Shown here in pieces: positions 45,679 through 54,224 of a stretch of DNA of 64,000 nt. Source of the stretch: Verrucomicrobiaceae bacterium (GTDB lineage: Bacteria; Verrucomicrobiota; Verrucomicrobiia; Verrucomicrobiales; Verrucomicrobiaceae). The position numbers and the translations under genes are program-made. The first letter of the stretch is position 1. Each line of letters begins with the position of its first letter. The notes under the pieces are model-generated. The model worked only from the letters and a program-made list of their open reading frames with translations. It had not been told where the DNA came from and made no database searches. The stretch is taken from the NCBI GenBank assembly GCA_947466075.1, contig CANIBP010000005.1, positions 1 through 64,000 of the forward strand, read 5' to 3'.

Positions 45679-46129
45679 CTCCATCATGAAAACCCTACTC
45701 ACCTCGCTCGCCCTCCTGTTCGTTGTACAACTCTTCGCGGAGGAAAATCCGAAGCTTGCCGCTGTTCAAGCGGCTGACAAAGCTCGTGTTGCCGCGATGA
45801 AGACACCGACGACCGAAGCATTGACCGCCATCTTCTCGAATGATCTGCGCTACGCACACTCAAATGGTATCGTGGATACAAAAGCCTCGTTCATCGACAT
45901 CCTAACCGCTGGGAAGACTAAATATGCGGGCTACGACTACGAAGAGCAGAACTTCACCTTCCCCGCGCCTGGCATCGCGCTGATGACGGGTCGTGCGCAT
46001 GTCAAAGCGTTGACGGCAACCGGTGAGATGGACAGCGTCTTGAGTTACCTGGCCGTGTGGCGTGAAGAAGGCGGCCAGTGGCGCTTCCTAGCCTGGCAGT
46101 CGTGTAAACTACCGCCGGTGACAAAGTAA
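45257..46129 (+). repeat. Tandem duplication, unit 1
   Basis: This unit (3' part of a hydrolase gene plus an NTF2-like gene) corresponds to 46539-47412. Units are offset by about 1282 bp, with a 1-base difference in the spacer between the two genes. Unit 1 lacks the hydrolase 5' part. Confidence 0.85.
45686..46129 (+). CDS. NTF2-like / DUF4440-type secreted protein (copy 1)
   Basis: A 147-residue exported protein (signal MKTLLTSLALLFVVQLFAEE) with the SnoaL/NTF2-like cone fold expected from length and motifs (KLAAVQAADKARVAAM, LRYAHSNGIVDTKASFIDIL, VWREEGGQWRFLAWQSCKL). Such domains bind small ligands or act as isomerases; no activity can be assigned. The ATG at 45686 follows the broken hydrolase copy by 7 bp. 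It is near-identical to the protein at 46969 and appears intact. Confidence 0.82.
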   Translation: MKTLLTSLALLFVVQLFAEENPKLAAVQAADKARVAAMKTPTTEALTAIFSNDLRYAHSNGIVDTKASFIDILTAGKTKYAGYDYEEQNFTFPAPGIALMTGRAHVKALTATGEMDSVLSYLAVWREEGGQWRFLAWQSCKLPPVTK

Positions 46130-46182
46130 CTTCGATTGGCAATCGAAGTCTTTATGCCCATGATTCGATGACCAATCGAATC
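46130..46182 (+). repeat. Two related hairpins with alternative pairing
   Basis: Directly after the TAA of the NTF2-like gene is CTTCGATT-ggc-AATCGAAG (46130-46148), then GATTCGAT-gacca-ATCGAATC (46162-46182). The left arm TTCGATTGG (46131-46139) is also complementary to CCAATCGAA (46172-46180), so the two small hairpins and one larger stem are mutually exclusive. There is no strong T-run. It lies just before the hydrolase ATG at 46187. Confidence 0.7.
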
Positions 46183-46186
46183 AACC

Positions 46187-46960
46187 ATGAAACGCCTTTT
46201 CACACTCATCACCACTCTCCTCGCGCTGCCTTTGCTCGCGCAGGAGCCTTTGCCCAAGAAAGCCGAGATCTTCGAGATCGAAGGTCACAAAGCCGTGCTG
46301 TATGCCGCGCCCAAACCTGCTGAGGGTAAACCGTGGCTGTGGTATGCGCCGACGCTGAATGGCGGTGTGTCGCTGGCGGGACGCCCGGTGTATTTCGAGG
46401 CCTTCATGAAGGCGGGCATCAGCATCGCGGGCTTTGATCTCGGCGAGGTGCGCGGCTCTCCGGCCAGCTCGGCGAAGTTCACGCTCTTTTACGACGCCAT
46501 GGTGAAGCGCGGCTTTTCCGCGAAGCCGATCCTGCTTGGTCAGAGTCGCGGCGGCATGATGACGCTGGCGTGGGCGTTTCGGAATCCCGACAAAGTGAAG
46601 GCATGGGTGGGCATCTATCCCGTGTGCAATCTCGCGAGTTGGCCGTTGAAGAACTCGAAGAAGGACACGCTCGCTGATTTCGCGATGACCGAGCCCGAAC
46701 TCGTCGCGAAGCTGAGCGAGTTCAATCCCATCGACAACTTGAAGGGCCTGCTGGCCAACAAGGTGCCGATGTTCGCCGTGCATGGTGATTCCGATGTCGT
46801 GGTGCCGTATGATTTGAACACGCAGCTCCTCAAAGAACGTTACGAGGCCGCTGGTGGTTCCTTCAGTGTGAAGGTCGTCCCCGGCGAAGGCCACAAGGTC
46901 GGCCCGTCGTTCTTCGAGTGCCAGGAACTGGTCGATTTCGTCCTCAAACACGCCAAATAG
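46187..46960 (+). CDS. Secreted alpha/beta hydrolase (prolyl-oligopeptidase-like)
   Basis: A 257-residue exported hydrolase (signal MKRLFTLITTLLALPLLAQ). It has the nucleophile motif LLGQSRGGMM with Ser120, a likely acid in VHGDSDVVVPYD, and the His in VPGEGHKVG. The compact fold resembles small S9/esterase-type hydrolases; the substrate is unknown. An NTF2-like gene follows after 8 bp, and a broken copy of the same two-gene unit lies immediately upstream, so the pair is a duplicated module. Confidence 0.82.
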   Translation: MKRLFTLITTLLALPLLAQEPLPKKAEIFEIEGHKAVLYAAPKPAEGKPWLWYAPTLNGGVSLAGRPVYFEAFMKAGISIAGFDLGEVRGSPASSAKFTLFYDAMVKRGFSAKPILLGQSRGGMMTLAWAFRNPDKVKAWVGIYPVCNLASWPLKNSKKDTLADFAMTEPELVAKLSEFNPIDNLKGLLANKVPMFAVHGDSDVVVPYDLNTQLLKERYEAAGGSFSVKVVPGEGHKVGPSFFECQELVDFVLKHAK

Positions 46961-47412
46961 ACGCCACCATGAAAACCCTGCTCGCCTCACTCGCCCTCCT
47001 GTTTGTCGTCCAAGCTTTCGCAGAGGAGAATCCGAAGCTCGCTGCTGTTCAGGCAGCTGACAAAGCCCGCGTGGCCGCGATGCAGTCGCCGGACCGCGAG
47101 AAGCTCAGCGCCATCTTTTCCGATGAGCTGCGTTACGCGCACTCAAACGGCATCGTGGATACGAAAACGTCGTTCATCGACATCCTGACTGCCGGGAAGA
47201 CGAAGTATGTGGGCTACAACTACGAAGAGCAAAACTTCACCTTCCCTGCGCCCGGCATCGCGCTCATGACAGGTCGCGCGCATGTCAAAGCGTTGACTGC
47301 GACTGGTGAAATGGACAGCGTGCTTGGCTTCCTGGCGGTGTGGCGTGAAGAAAACGGCCAGTGGCGCTTTTTGGCGTGGCAGTCGTGCAAGCTGCCGCCG
47401 GCAGCCAAATAG
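46539..47412 (+). repeat. Tandem duplication, unit 2
   Basis: The second, intact unit corresponding to 45257-46129. The hydrolase retains its full 5' part in this copy. Confidence 0.85.
46969..47412 (+). CDS. NTF2-like / DUF4440-type secreted protein (copy 2)
   Basis: A 147-residue exported protein (signal MKTLLASLALLFVVQAFAEE), the tandem paralogue of the protein at 45686 with the same length and nearly the same sequence. Most changes are conservative; the largest difference is around residues 36-44 (QSPDREKLS versus KTPTTEALT). Both copies keep the motif HSNGIVDTK. It begins 8 bp after the intact hydrolase and is probably co-transcribed with it. Confidence 0.82.
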   Translation: MKTLLASLALLFVVQAFAEENPKLAAVQAADKARVAAMQSPDREKLSAIFSDELRYAHSNGIVDTKTSFIDILTAGKTKYVGYNYEEQNFTFPAPGIALMTGRAHVKALTATGEMDSVLGFLAVWREENGQWRFLAWQSCKLPPAAK

Positions 47413-47486
47413 AACTCAAGTCATGCTGACAGCAATGTAGCGAGGCTCGTATTCCTGCTTCCACGCATAAAACTACAGGCCGCACT

Positions 47487-48596
47487 ATGAAACGATTTCT
47501 TTTTCTGCTGGCCGCTGCTCCGCTGTTCGCTGCGGAACCGATGTTGAATCTGCCGGGCACGGAAGGCGATCCAGCGAAGATCGATTTCGCGAAACTGCCG
47601 GTGCTGAAAGGCACGCATGCGGTGGTGTGCCCGTATGAGGAGGCGTGGAAGTTTCAGCTTCACAACTACCTGCTGCATCATGAGGGCAAGTTCTGGTGCA
47701 TGTGGAGCGCGGGACCGGTGGTGGAGGATGTGCCGACGCAGCATGTGCGTTATGCGACGAGTGCGGACGGTCTGACGTGGAGCACGCCGAAAAACCTGAC
47801 TGGCATGCCTGCGGAGGGACGAGCTTACATCGCGCGTGGCTTTTGGGTGCGTGATGGCGAACTGCTGGCGCTGGCGGCGAGCTACCAAGGCAAAGGAGCC
47901 TTTGGCGTGGACAAGGATTTGAAACTGGTGGCTTTTGCCTGGGACAAGGCTGGCGACACTTGGAAGGAGAAGACGGTCGTGTTTGAAAACGCGATCAACA
48001 ACTTCACACCGCAGAAGCTCTCGACCGGCGAATGGATGATGACGCGGCGGGATGCGCGCTTCAATGTCTCCGTGCTCATCGGTGGAGTGAAATCACTCAC
48101 GGACTGGCTGGTGGTTCCCGTGGTGGACCGACTTGCGGCGGTGAAGGCATCCAAATTCAGCCCGGACGAGCCGGTGTGGTGGGAACTGGCCGACGGCACG
48201 CTGATTTCGGCGATTCGCGACAATGGCGGCTCGCAACGGCTGTTCCGCTCTGTTTCGACGGATCATGGGCGAACCTGGAGCGCGCCGGAGATCACGAATT
48301 ATCCGAACTCGACGAGCAAGCTGTTCACCTTGCAGACGAGCCGTGGCTTCCGGGTGCTGGTTTCCAATGCGAACCCCACCGTGGGCCGCCGTGAGATGCA
48401 TCTGGCGATCTCGGAGGATGGGAAGCAGTTCACGCGCATGGCACGGCTCGACATTCCATCGCCCAAGGTGACGACGTTTCAGTATCCGCACGTCATTGAG
48501 CATGACGGCAGCTTGCTCATCGCGTTCTCGAACAGGAAGAACGTGACCGAGGTGCTGAAGGTGCCGCTGGATGAAGTGGAGAAGCTCAGAAAGTGA
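47487..48596 (+). CDS. Sialidase-like secreted protein
   Basis: A 369-residue exported propeller (signal MKRFLFLLAAAPLFAAE). Asp-boxes are SADGLTWSTP and STDHGRTWSAP, with a degenerate one in SEDGKQFTRM. RRDARFNVSVLIGG and DNGGSQRLFRSVS follow the pattern of sialidase-family proteins with an arginine after each blade turn. No lectin domain. It ends 4 bp before the convergent sulfatase gene. Confidence 0.8.
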   Translation: MKRFLFLLAAAPLFAAEPMLNLPGTEGDPAKIDFAKLPVLKGTHAVVCPYEEAWKFQLHNYLLHHEGKFWCMWSAGPVVEDVPTQHVRYATSADGLTWSTPKNLTGMPAEGRAYIARGFWVRDGELLALAASYQGKGAFGVDKDLKLVAFAWDKAGDTWKEKTVVFENAINNFTPQKLSTGEWMMTRRDARFNVSVLIGGVKSLTDWLVVPVVDRLAAVKASKFSPDEPVWWELADGTLISAIRDNGGSQRLFRSVSTDHGRTWSAPEITNYPNSTSKLFTLQTSRGFRVLVSNANPTVGRREMHLAISEDGKQFTRMARLDIPSPKVTTFQYPHVIEHDGSLLIAFSNRKNVTEVLKVPLDEVEKLRK

Positions 48597-48600
48597 TCTG

Positions 48601-50106
48601 CTACTTCACGGAACTGGCAAAACCAGCTTCTGTGCGTTTGAGTTCGGCCTTCATCACCTCGCGCAGCTTCGTGATGCGTTCAGCATGCGTCGGTTCTCTG
48701 ATCAAGTTTTTGAGTTCCTCGGGATCATTGGTGAGATCGTACAGTTCTTCGCCTGATTGACCGTCGAGGTAGTGAACGAGCTTGTAGTGATCTGCGACGA
48801 CAGCGGAGTAAAGCGGCACGCCTTGGAAGTTGTCCTGCTTGCCTTGGGTGAGAATGGTTTGGCTGACTTTGGAGCCGTACTCGTTCCCCATGTGCTCGTA
48901 GAGGCAGGCGTGCGGCCACGCCGCATCTGGCTTCTCAAGCAAAGGCGTGAGATCGCGGCCATGTGTCTGCCACGGGACTTTCACGCCGGTCATGGCGAGA
49001 AAGGTCGCTGAGAGGTCGGTGGCGTTGACGGAAGCGTCGCAGACTTTGCCGGTCGGGAAACGAGCGGGCATGCTGACGATGAGCGGCGAGCGATAGTTCG
49101 CGTCATACGGCGCGAGTTTGGTGCGGAAACCGTGCTCGCCCATGCTGAAGCCCTGGTCAGCGGTGTAAATGATGAGCGTGTTGTCGTATTGACCGCTCTC
49201 CTTGAGTGCTGCGATGAGTTGACCGACACCTTCGTCGATGGCGGGGACGCATTCGTTCACCTGGCGCACCCATTCGTCGAAGCGCTTGCCGTTTTTGCTC
49301 TCGCCGAAAGCCTCGCCGCCTTTTTTCGCCATGGGATGGCCGTCCTCGCCCTTGGTCCAAGCCTGCATCTTGTTGAGGTAATCGGGCTTGCCTTCGCGTG
49401 GCGGAAAGATGTCGGCAGGTGTGGGCACTGCGCCGTCTTTGTAGCTGCCGAGGTGGCGCTTCGCGGGCTTCGACGGGCCATGCACGCTGCCGAAGCAGAG
49501 CCAGAGATACCAAGGCTTGGCGGCATCCCGATTTTTTCCACGGATGTAGTCGAGCGACCACTGGGTGTAGTTGTCGGCAGGATAGCCCTCCACGGTTTGC
49601 TCCTTGCCGTCGATGCTGAGGATCTGCTTCTCGTAATACGCACCGGCGTTCTCAGGATGCAGCGGGCGGTTCCACACGATCTGATGATCCCAGTCGCGGC
49701 CCCAGCCGGAATCCGTGCCGGTGTGCCACTTGCCGATCTGCGCGGTGTGATAGCCTTGCTGGCGCATTTGGGCTGGAATGAAAGGGCACTGCTTTGCATC
49801 GTAGGTGCTGCCGGGATATTTGCCTTCCATCGACATCGACTCGATGCCATGCGGATGACGTCCGGTGAGCAACGTGGCACGCGAAGGCATGCACCACGAA
49901 CCTAGATAGGCTGCGTGGAAACGAACACCGTTTTTTGCCAATGCGTCGATGTTTGGCGTCTTCACCCAAGGCCACGAGCTGGGATAGCAGCCGACGGTTT
50001 TCGTCGATTGGTCATCAGCGTAGATGAACAGGATGTTCGGCCGCTTCGTCTCTGCCGCGAGGACATGAAAGGTAAAAGTGCAGAGAAGCAGTAGATAGGA
50101 TTTCAT
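48601..50106 (-). CDS. Type I sulfatase (arylsulfatase family), secreted
   Basis: A 501-residue exported sulfatase from the ATG at 50106 (signal MKSYLLLLCTFTFHVLAAE); an ATG at 50133 would add nine residues. The N-terminal metal site is YADDQ (Asp31-Asp32). The formylglycine motif is C72-MPSR followed by ATLLTGRHPHG. IGKWHTGTD and YTADQGFSMGEHG complete the active site. It probably removes sulfate esters from a polysaccharide; regioselectivity is unknown. It needs an anaerobic or FGE-type maturase, not encoded in this window. It follows the ATPase gene by 57 bp. Confidence 0.9.
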   Translation of the reverse strand: MKSYLLLLCTFTFHVLAAETKRPNILFIYADDQSTKTVGCYPSSWPWVKTPNIDALAKNGVRFHAAYLGSWCMPSRATLLTGRHPHGIESMSMEGKYPGSTYDAKQCPFIPAQMRQQGYHTAQIGKWHTGTDSGWGRDWDHQIVWNRPLHPENAGAYYEKQILSIDGKEQTVEGYPADNYTQWSLDYIRGKNRDAAKPWYLWLCFGSVHGPSKPAKRHLGSYKDGAVPTPADIFPPREGKPDYLNKMQAWTKGEDGHPMAKKGGEAFGESKNGKRFDEWVRQVNECVPAIDEGVGQLIAALKESGQYDNTLIIYTADQGFSMGEHGFRTKLAPYDANYRSPLIVSMPARFPTGKVCDASVNATDLSATFLAMTGVKVPWQTHGRDLTPLLEKPDAAWPHACLYEHMGNEYGSKVSQTILTQGKQDNFQGVPLYSAVVADHYKLVHYLDGQSGEELYDLTNDPEELKNLIREPTHAERITKLREVMKAELKRTEAGFASSVK

Positions 50107-50163
50107 GGTGGCGCGATAAACGTCACTTATCATGGCTTTGTAGCCAAGAAAGCATGACCTTTC

Positions 50164-52392
50164 TCAGGCGGCATTGCCCTGCGAAGGCGGCGGCAGCTTG
50201 CTCATCGGTGGACGCAGCATCCCCTGCGGCGGTTTTGCAACAGGAGCCCCAGGCGGTCTAGCGATGGGTTTTGCCACCGGTGGAGATGGGGGCCTTGCAA
50301 CGGGCTTAGCGACAGCTGCGGCTGCCATCATGGTTGGTGGTGGAGGCGGCTTGGCACTAGGAACAGCGGGCGGTTTAGCAAGTGGCACGGTGGATGGCCT
50401 GACGATGGATGAAAGAACCGAGGCTTGAACCGGTGCCGACTGTTTCGGCGCATGCACTTTTTGAATCATCTCCCACAGACGGATGCCACGCAGCAGAGGA
50501 TGATTGCGTAAAGCAGCGATCACGTTGTCTTTCGTCGCAGGCGGCTCGGTAGCGAGTTGGTCGTAGGAGCCTTCACGCTGGGCGGCAAGGATGCGACCAA
50601 GAGCAGAAAGTAGAGCAGTTTCGGTCGCGGGGATGTGATGAAAGGTATTTTTTGCCTTATATGCGTTCAGCAGTTCCATCGTGAGCTGGCCAGAAACGGG
50701 AGCGATGTCGTTGCGAAGTAGCAGTGTATCTCCACCGGCTTCCTTGATGCGCTCCAGGACGGCGATGAAACTGCCACGCATGGAATCACTGGTGACGATG
50801 CGCACTTTACCGCCACCCCACTCGAACCAACGATCGGCGCCATCGAAGTTCTCATAAGTTTTGCGGATGTCGCCTTCCGTGATCGTGACTGGCGGTGCGA
50901 CCATGAGTTCAATGAGATCACGCGTACGTTCGCCGAGATCGATAGCACTGGGAGGCACCGTTTCCGATTTGGCCGCATCAACAGCCTGTTGGAACAAGGC
51001 ATCCATCTTTTCAGCGAGGGATGTTTTGCTGGCAACCGGAGAAGGCGGAGGTGGAGGAAGTGCAGCAACGGGTATTTCACGAATTGATTCCACCACAGGC
51101 ACGGGCACCGGAGCGGTCTCAGCAACCGGGGGTTGATAAACCGGAGGCGAAACAACGACAGTAGTCGGCTCAGTTGCTGCCGTCACAACAGCAACTACTT
51201 CTTGTGGCAGATGCACCTGAGCCGCCATGGTGCGCGTGGTGTACGCTTCCGCCGCCGCGGCCAGAAGATGGCGCGGAAAAATTGCGCCACCCGCAGTGAG
51301 TCGCGCGATGTCTTCCTCAAGCAGCGGATGGATCGCGGAGGTAATGCCGTCCTTTTTGCGCTGCGCCACGAGTTCGGGTATTTCGAGCCGGCAAGTTAGC
51401 AGCAGGCGTTTTTGCTCGTTCGCGATGGGCAGCATGTCCACCACCGGCAGGCGGAAACCAAGCGGCGCATTCGAATCCGGCACGCCGATGCGGCCGCGCA
51501 AGGCTTGAGTGAGGGCAGCATCCCAAGCAGCGAAGCGTTCTGCTACGAGGCCGATCAGAACGACCCAGTTTTCGCTCTGATCGATCAGCGAGAACAGCAG
51601 ACGCTGCATCTCATCGAACTGCGGTTGAGTAATGATGAGATCAAGCTGATCGAGCACCAACACCGCCGGCGAACCCGCTTGCGCGGCAAGTTTGCCGAAC
51701 AGTTGGATCACAACTCCCATGTCCGCGCGTGCCAGAGGCTCCGGGACGTTGAGATATTTCAGCTCGTTCTCCGTGAGATAAGCCGCGCCGGAGAGCCACT
51801 GGGCAGCCAAGTGCTCCTTATCATCACGCAGGACATTAAGCAGACAACGCAGCACGCTGCGCGGCACCATGGGGTGCTCGGCCTCAAGAAGTTGCACCGC
51901 CTGATGAATCAGTTCCTTGCGTGTTTCGATGCCGATGTCGGCCCAAGCTTCGTGCAACTCCGACAGGGTCACATCCTGCTCCACCACCGGCTTGAGCAAG
52001 GCATAGGCCAGCAGGCGCAGTTGGCTGTAAGGTGATTCATTGCCATCCGCACTACGTGCCGGATGACGCAGGCTGCTGACGAAACGGGTCAGGATAAAAT
52101 TCTCCAACGCTTCCGGCTGTAGCGGCGGGTTCGGCGCATAGGTATAGAAAATCTTATCGGTACATTCACGCCGTAGCCGCGCAAAGAGATGCGACTTGCC
52201 GGAACCGCCCGCGCCACGAACAAAACGCACCTGACTGCGGTGCTGCGCCCGCACTTGGTCCACGGCGATTTTTAGTGCGCCGAACGAGACTGAGTGAATG
52301 TAGGGCACATCCAGAAAATTGGCAGCATTCCACACATCATTTTCCCCCACACTGGTGGAAACAAAGGGATTCATGGCAGCATAGTCAGACAT
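50164..52392 (-). CDS. Large P-loop ATPase with proline-rich linker and tail
   Basis: A 742-residue cytoplasmic protein. Walker A is GAGGSGKS (60-67); Walker B is AVLVLDQLD (about 243-251); WVVLIGLVAERF looks like a sensor-1 strand, fitting an Orc/STAND-type AAA+ module to about residue 385. A proline-rich linker follows (about 410-460). A second globular region (about 470-655) includes ITEGDIRKTYENFDG and WFEWGGGKVRIVTSDSMRG. The last 75 residues are an Ala/Pro/Lys-rich disordered tail with repeated VAKP and ARPP units. No family name can be given. It is downstream of the winged-helix-like gene, which is its likely partner. Confidence 0.7.
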   Translation of the reverse strand: MSDYAAMNPFVSTSVGENDVWNAANFLDVPYIHSVSFGALKIAVDQVRAQHRSQVRFVRGAGGSGKSHLFARLRRECTDKIFYTYAPNPPLQPEALENFILTRFVSSLRHPARSADGNESPYSQLRLLAYALLKPVVEQDVTLSELHEAWADIGIETRKELIHQAVQLLEAEHPMVPRSVLRCLLNVLRDDKEHLAAQWLSGAAYLTENELKYLNVPEPLARADMGVVIQLFGKLAAQAGSPAVLVLDQLDLIITQPQFDEMQRLLFSLIDQSENWVVLIGLVAERFAAWDAALTQALRGRIGVPDSNAPLGFRLPVVDMLPIANEQKRLLLTCRLEIPELVAQRKKDGITSAIHPLLEEDIARLTAGGAIFPRHLLAAAAEAYTTRTMAAQVHLPQEVVAVVTAATEPTTVVVSPPVYQPPVAETAPVPVPVVESIREIPVAALPPPPPSPVASKTSLAEKMDALFQQAVDAAKSETVPPSAIDLGERTRDLIELMVAPPVTITEGDIRKTYENFDGADRWFEWGGGKVRIVTSDSMRGSFIAVLERIKEAGGDTLLLRNDIAPVSGQLTMELLNAYKAKNTFHHIPATETALLSALGRILAAQREGSYDQLATEPPATKDNVIAALRNHPLLRGIRLWEMIQKVHAPKQSAPVQASVLSSIVRPSTVPLAKPPAVPSAKPPPPPTMMAAAAVAKPVARPPSPPVAKPIARPPGAPVAKPPQGMLRPPMSKLPPPSQGNAA

Positions 52393-52437
52393 GGTCTTTT
52401 GAGGAGGTTCAGGATTCAGGAGAAAGAGGACTGAGCA

Positions 52438-53265
52438 TTAGGCGATCCAACACCAGGAGTAGCCGGGAGGACCGAGGGACATCGGAACAAGCATGGCACG
52501 TTCATGTTCGGGGAGGTCTTGCGGCCTTTCACAGGGTTCTAGCAGGAGACGGCCATTGTTGTAAAGTGTCTCAATCAAATTTCGTAAAACCTGACTATCA
52601 GCAGTCTGCCCACGTTCGGCCGCCCAGGCAGCGTAATGTGCAAAAGTCTGCGGCAATGGAATCATGACGGTGGAGGAGCGCACACGGTCCTGCTCATACC
52701 ACCGTTGCAGTTCTGCTTCGCCCGGCACTGCGGCGGCGGCAGGTTCGGCATCCAGCCAGGCGATGAGGTCCGACAGCGTCACGCTCTGCGTTCGCACAGG
52801 GTTCACGCCATCGAGGATATTCTGCAAAGCACGGCGTTTCGCAGTATCGAGCAGTGCTGACGGCTTCGGTCGTCCGGCAAAAACGAGTCGTTTTGTGCCT
52901 GGCAGCACATACGCAGCGCCATTGGCTATGAGTTGTGCCAATGCATTCTCAAAGTGGGATTGCAGCGCTAACGGCAGCTTCAGTTTCAACTTGGCTGCAG
53001 GCTGCTCTTTCTTCGCCTGATGGATGCTATGCCGAAGCATCGAGGCAGCGGCAGATGCGAGATTTTGCGTGGTGTAAAGTGACTGTGGCTTGCCGGGAAT
53101 GCAGTTCAGCGCAGCTGATGTTGAGAGTGCATCGAGCGCAGCAGCCACCGTTTTTGATGTAGCGACACGTCCGGCCAACGGTTTGACGAGTTTTGTGATC
53201 TCCGCTGCCTTCAAAGGCAGTGGTGCACGACTCAAAGCATCTAGGATAGCATGTTCGAGAGTCAT
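52438..53265 (-). CDS. Uncharacterised winged-helix-like protein, partner of the ATPase
   Basis: A 275-residue cytoplasmic protein with no recognised family. Residues 1-75 look like a winged helix (LEHAILDALSRAPLPLKAAE, TSKTVAAALDALSTSAALN). A second similar stretch (about 90-140) repeats the pattern (LPLALQSHFENALAQLIANG, YVLPGTKRLVFAG), and a C-terminal helical part follows. Tandem winged helices suggest DNA or protein binding. Its ATG shares the A of the upstream lipase stop (TGATG), and the ATPase starts 45 bp downstream, so it is in one transcript with both. Confidence 0.6.
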   Translation of the reverse strand: MTLEHAILDALSRAPLPLKAAEITKLVKPLAGRVATSKTVAAALDALSTSAALNCIPGKPQSLYTTQNLASAAASMLRHSIHQAKKEQPAAKLKLKLPLALQSHFENALAQLIANGAAYVLPGTKRLVFAGRPKPSALLDTAKRRALQNILDGVNPVRTQSVTLSDLIAWLDAEPAAAAVPGEAELQRWYEQDRVRSSTVMIPLPQTFAHYAAWAAERGQTADSQVLRNLIETLYNNGRLLLEPCERPQDLPEHERAMLVPMSLGPPGYSWCWIA

Positions 53266-54224
53266 CAGCGTTTACGGGGTTTGATCTGCCGTTCCAACCA
53301 GCGGGCAACATCGTTCACCACCTCCTCACGTTGCACATCATGCAGCAGTAGATGGTAGGAACGTGTGTACCAAAGCAGTTTCTTGTCACGACTACGCAGT
53401 TCCGCAAACAGCGACTGGATTTGATCAGCGGAGGACAGCACATCGTTCGGTGAGGCGACGAACAGCACCGGCATTTTCAAATGGTGTGCTGCTTTCGTGT
53501 TGTCATCCATCATTCCGCCAACGGTGGTGAGCAGCCGGAGCGAGAACGCACTGACGTGATGTGGCGTGACCGCCATCTGGCCGCCATGCGTGGAGGTTGA
53601 AGTGACTTTGATCTTCGATTCATCCACCCCAGCGAGTTCACCAAGCGTGTAGCGTGAACGAGGCGAAAGTTTGGCTGCCGTCTCCAGTAAGAAACGCTGG
53701 AAACCGGTCAACGTCATGCGTAAACCCGCCACAGGTGAGGCCAGAATGATACCAGCCGGGTCTTCACGATTTCCCAATAAGTCTGCCGCAGTGTGCATTG
53801 CGATGAGACTACCCAAGCTCTCGCCATACCAAAACACCGGCGTTTTTGAATGCCTGCGCTTCACCAAACCATGAAAGACGCCCAGATCGCGCTTCCAGGC
53901 TTTTTCTCCCGAGATGTCACCTCGTTCCGCGATCACAGGGTCGTTCCCCTGCCCTCGTAAATCGTACGCGTAAACCATGTAGCCGCGCTGCGGCAATTGC
54001 TCACCCAAATACCAGAAGTCCGATTTCGCACCGCTCAGACCATGCACAGCAATGACAACACCGCGCAGAGTCACTCCCGCAGGCACCGGCCAGACTTTAA
54101 CTGGCATCGTTTTGCCATCGTAACTCGTCCATTCCGCTATGTTCAAGGCCGCATGACCGCTGAACGGTTTGATCGTTGAGCAAGCAACGAGCAGCAGCGC
54201 CAACATGCACGCGAACTGCTTCAT
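53265..54224 (-). CDS. Lipoprotein alpha/beta hydrolase, monoacylglycerol-lipase-like
   Basis: A 319-residue lipoprotein: the signal MKQFACMLALLLVACS ends in a lipobox (LVAC). It has the oxyanion segment AVHGLSG, the nucleophile GESLGS (Ser136), a candidate acid in SPNDVLS and the His in TRSYHLLLHD. YDLRGQGND is typical of the monoglyceride lipase/lysophospholipase group. It should be anchored to a membrane facing the periplasm. It overlaps the M14 gene by 4 bp (ATGA at 54221) and the next gene by 1 base. Confidence 0.82.
   Translation of the reverse strand: MKQFACMLALLLVACSTIKPFSGHAALNIAEWTSYDGKTMPVKVWPVPAGVTLRGVVIAVHGLSGAKSDFWYLGEQLPQRGYMVYAYDLRGQGNDPVIAERGDISGEKAWKRDLGVFHGLVKRRHSKTPVFWYGESLGSLIAMHTAADLLGNREDPAGIILASPVAGLRMTLTGFQRFLLETAAKLSPRSRYTLGELAGVDESKIKVTSTSTHGGQMAVTPHHVSAFSLRLLTTVGGMMDDNTKAAHHLKMPVLFVASPNDVLSSADQIQSLFAELRSRDKKLLWYTRSYHLLLHDVQREEVVNDVARWLERQIKPRKR

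Noticed and set aside
50174..50428. Plus-strand Gly/Ala-rich frame opposite the ATPase tail
   Set aside because: It is the mirror of the Pro/Ala/Lys-rich C-terminal tail; the Gly-rich repeats follow from the codon repeats on the minus strand.
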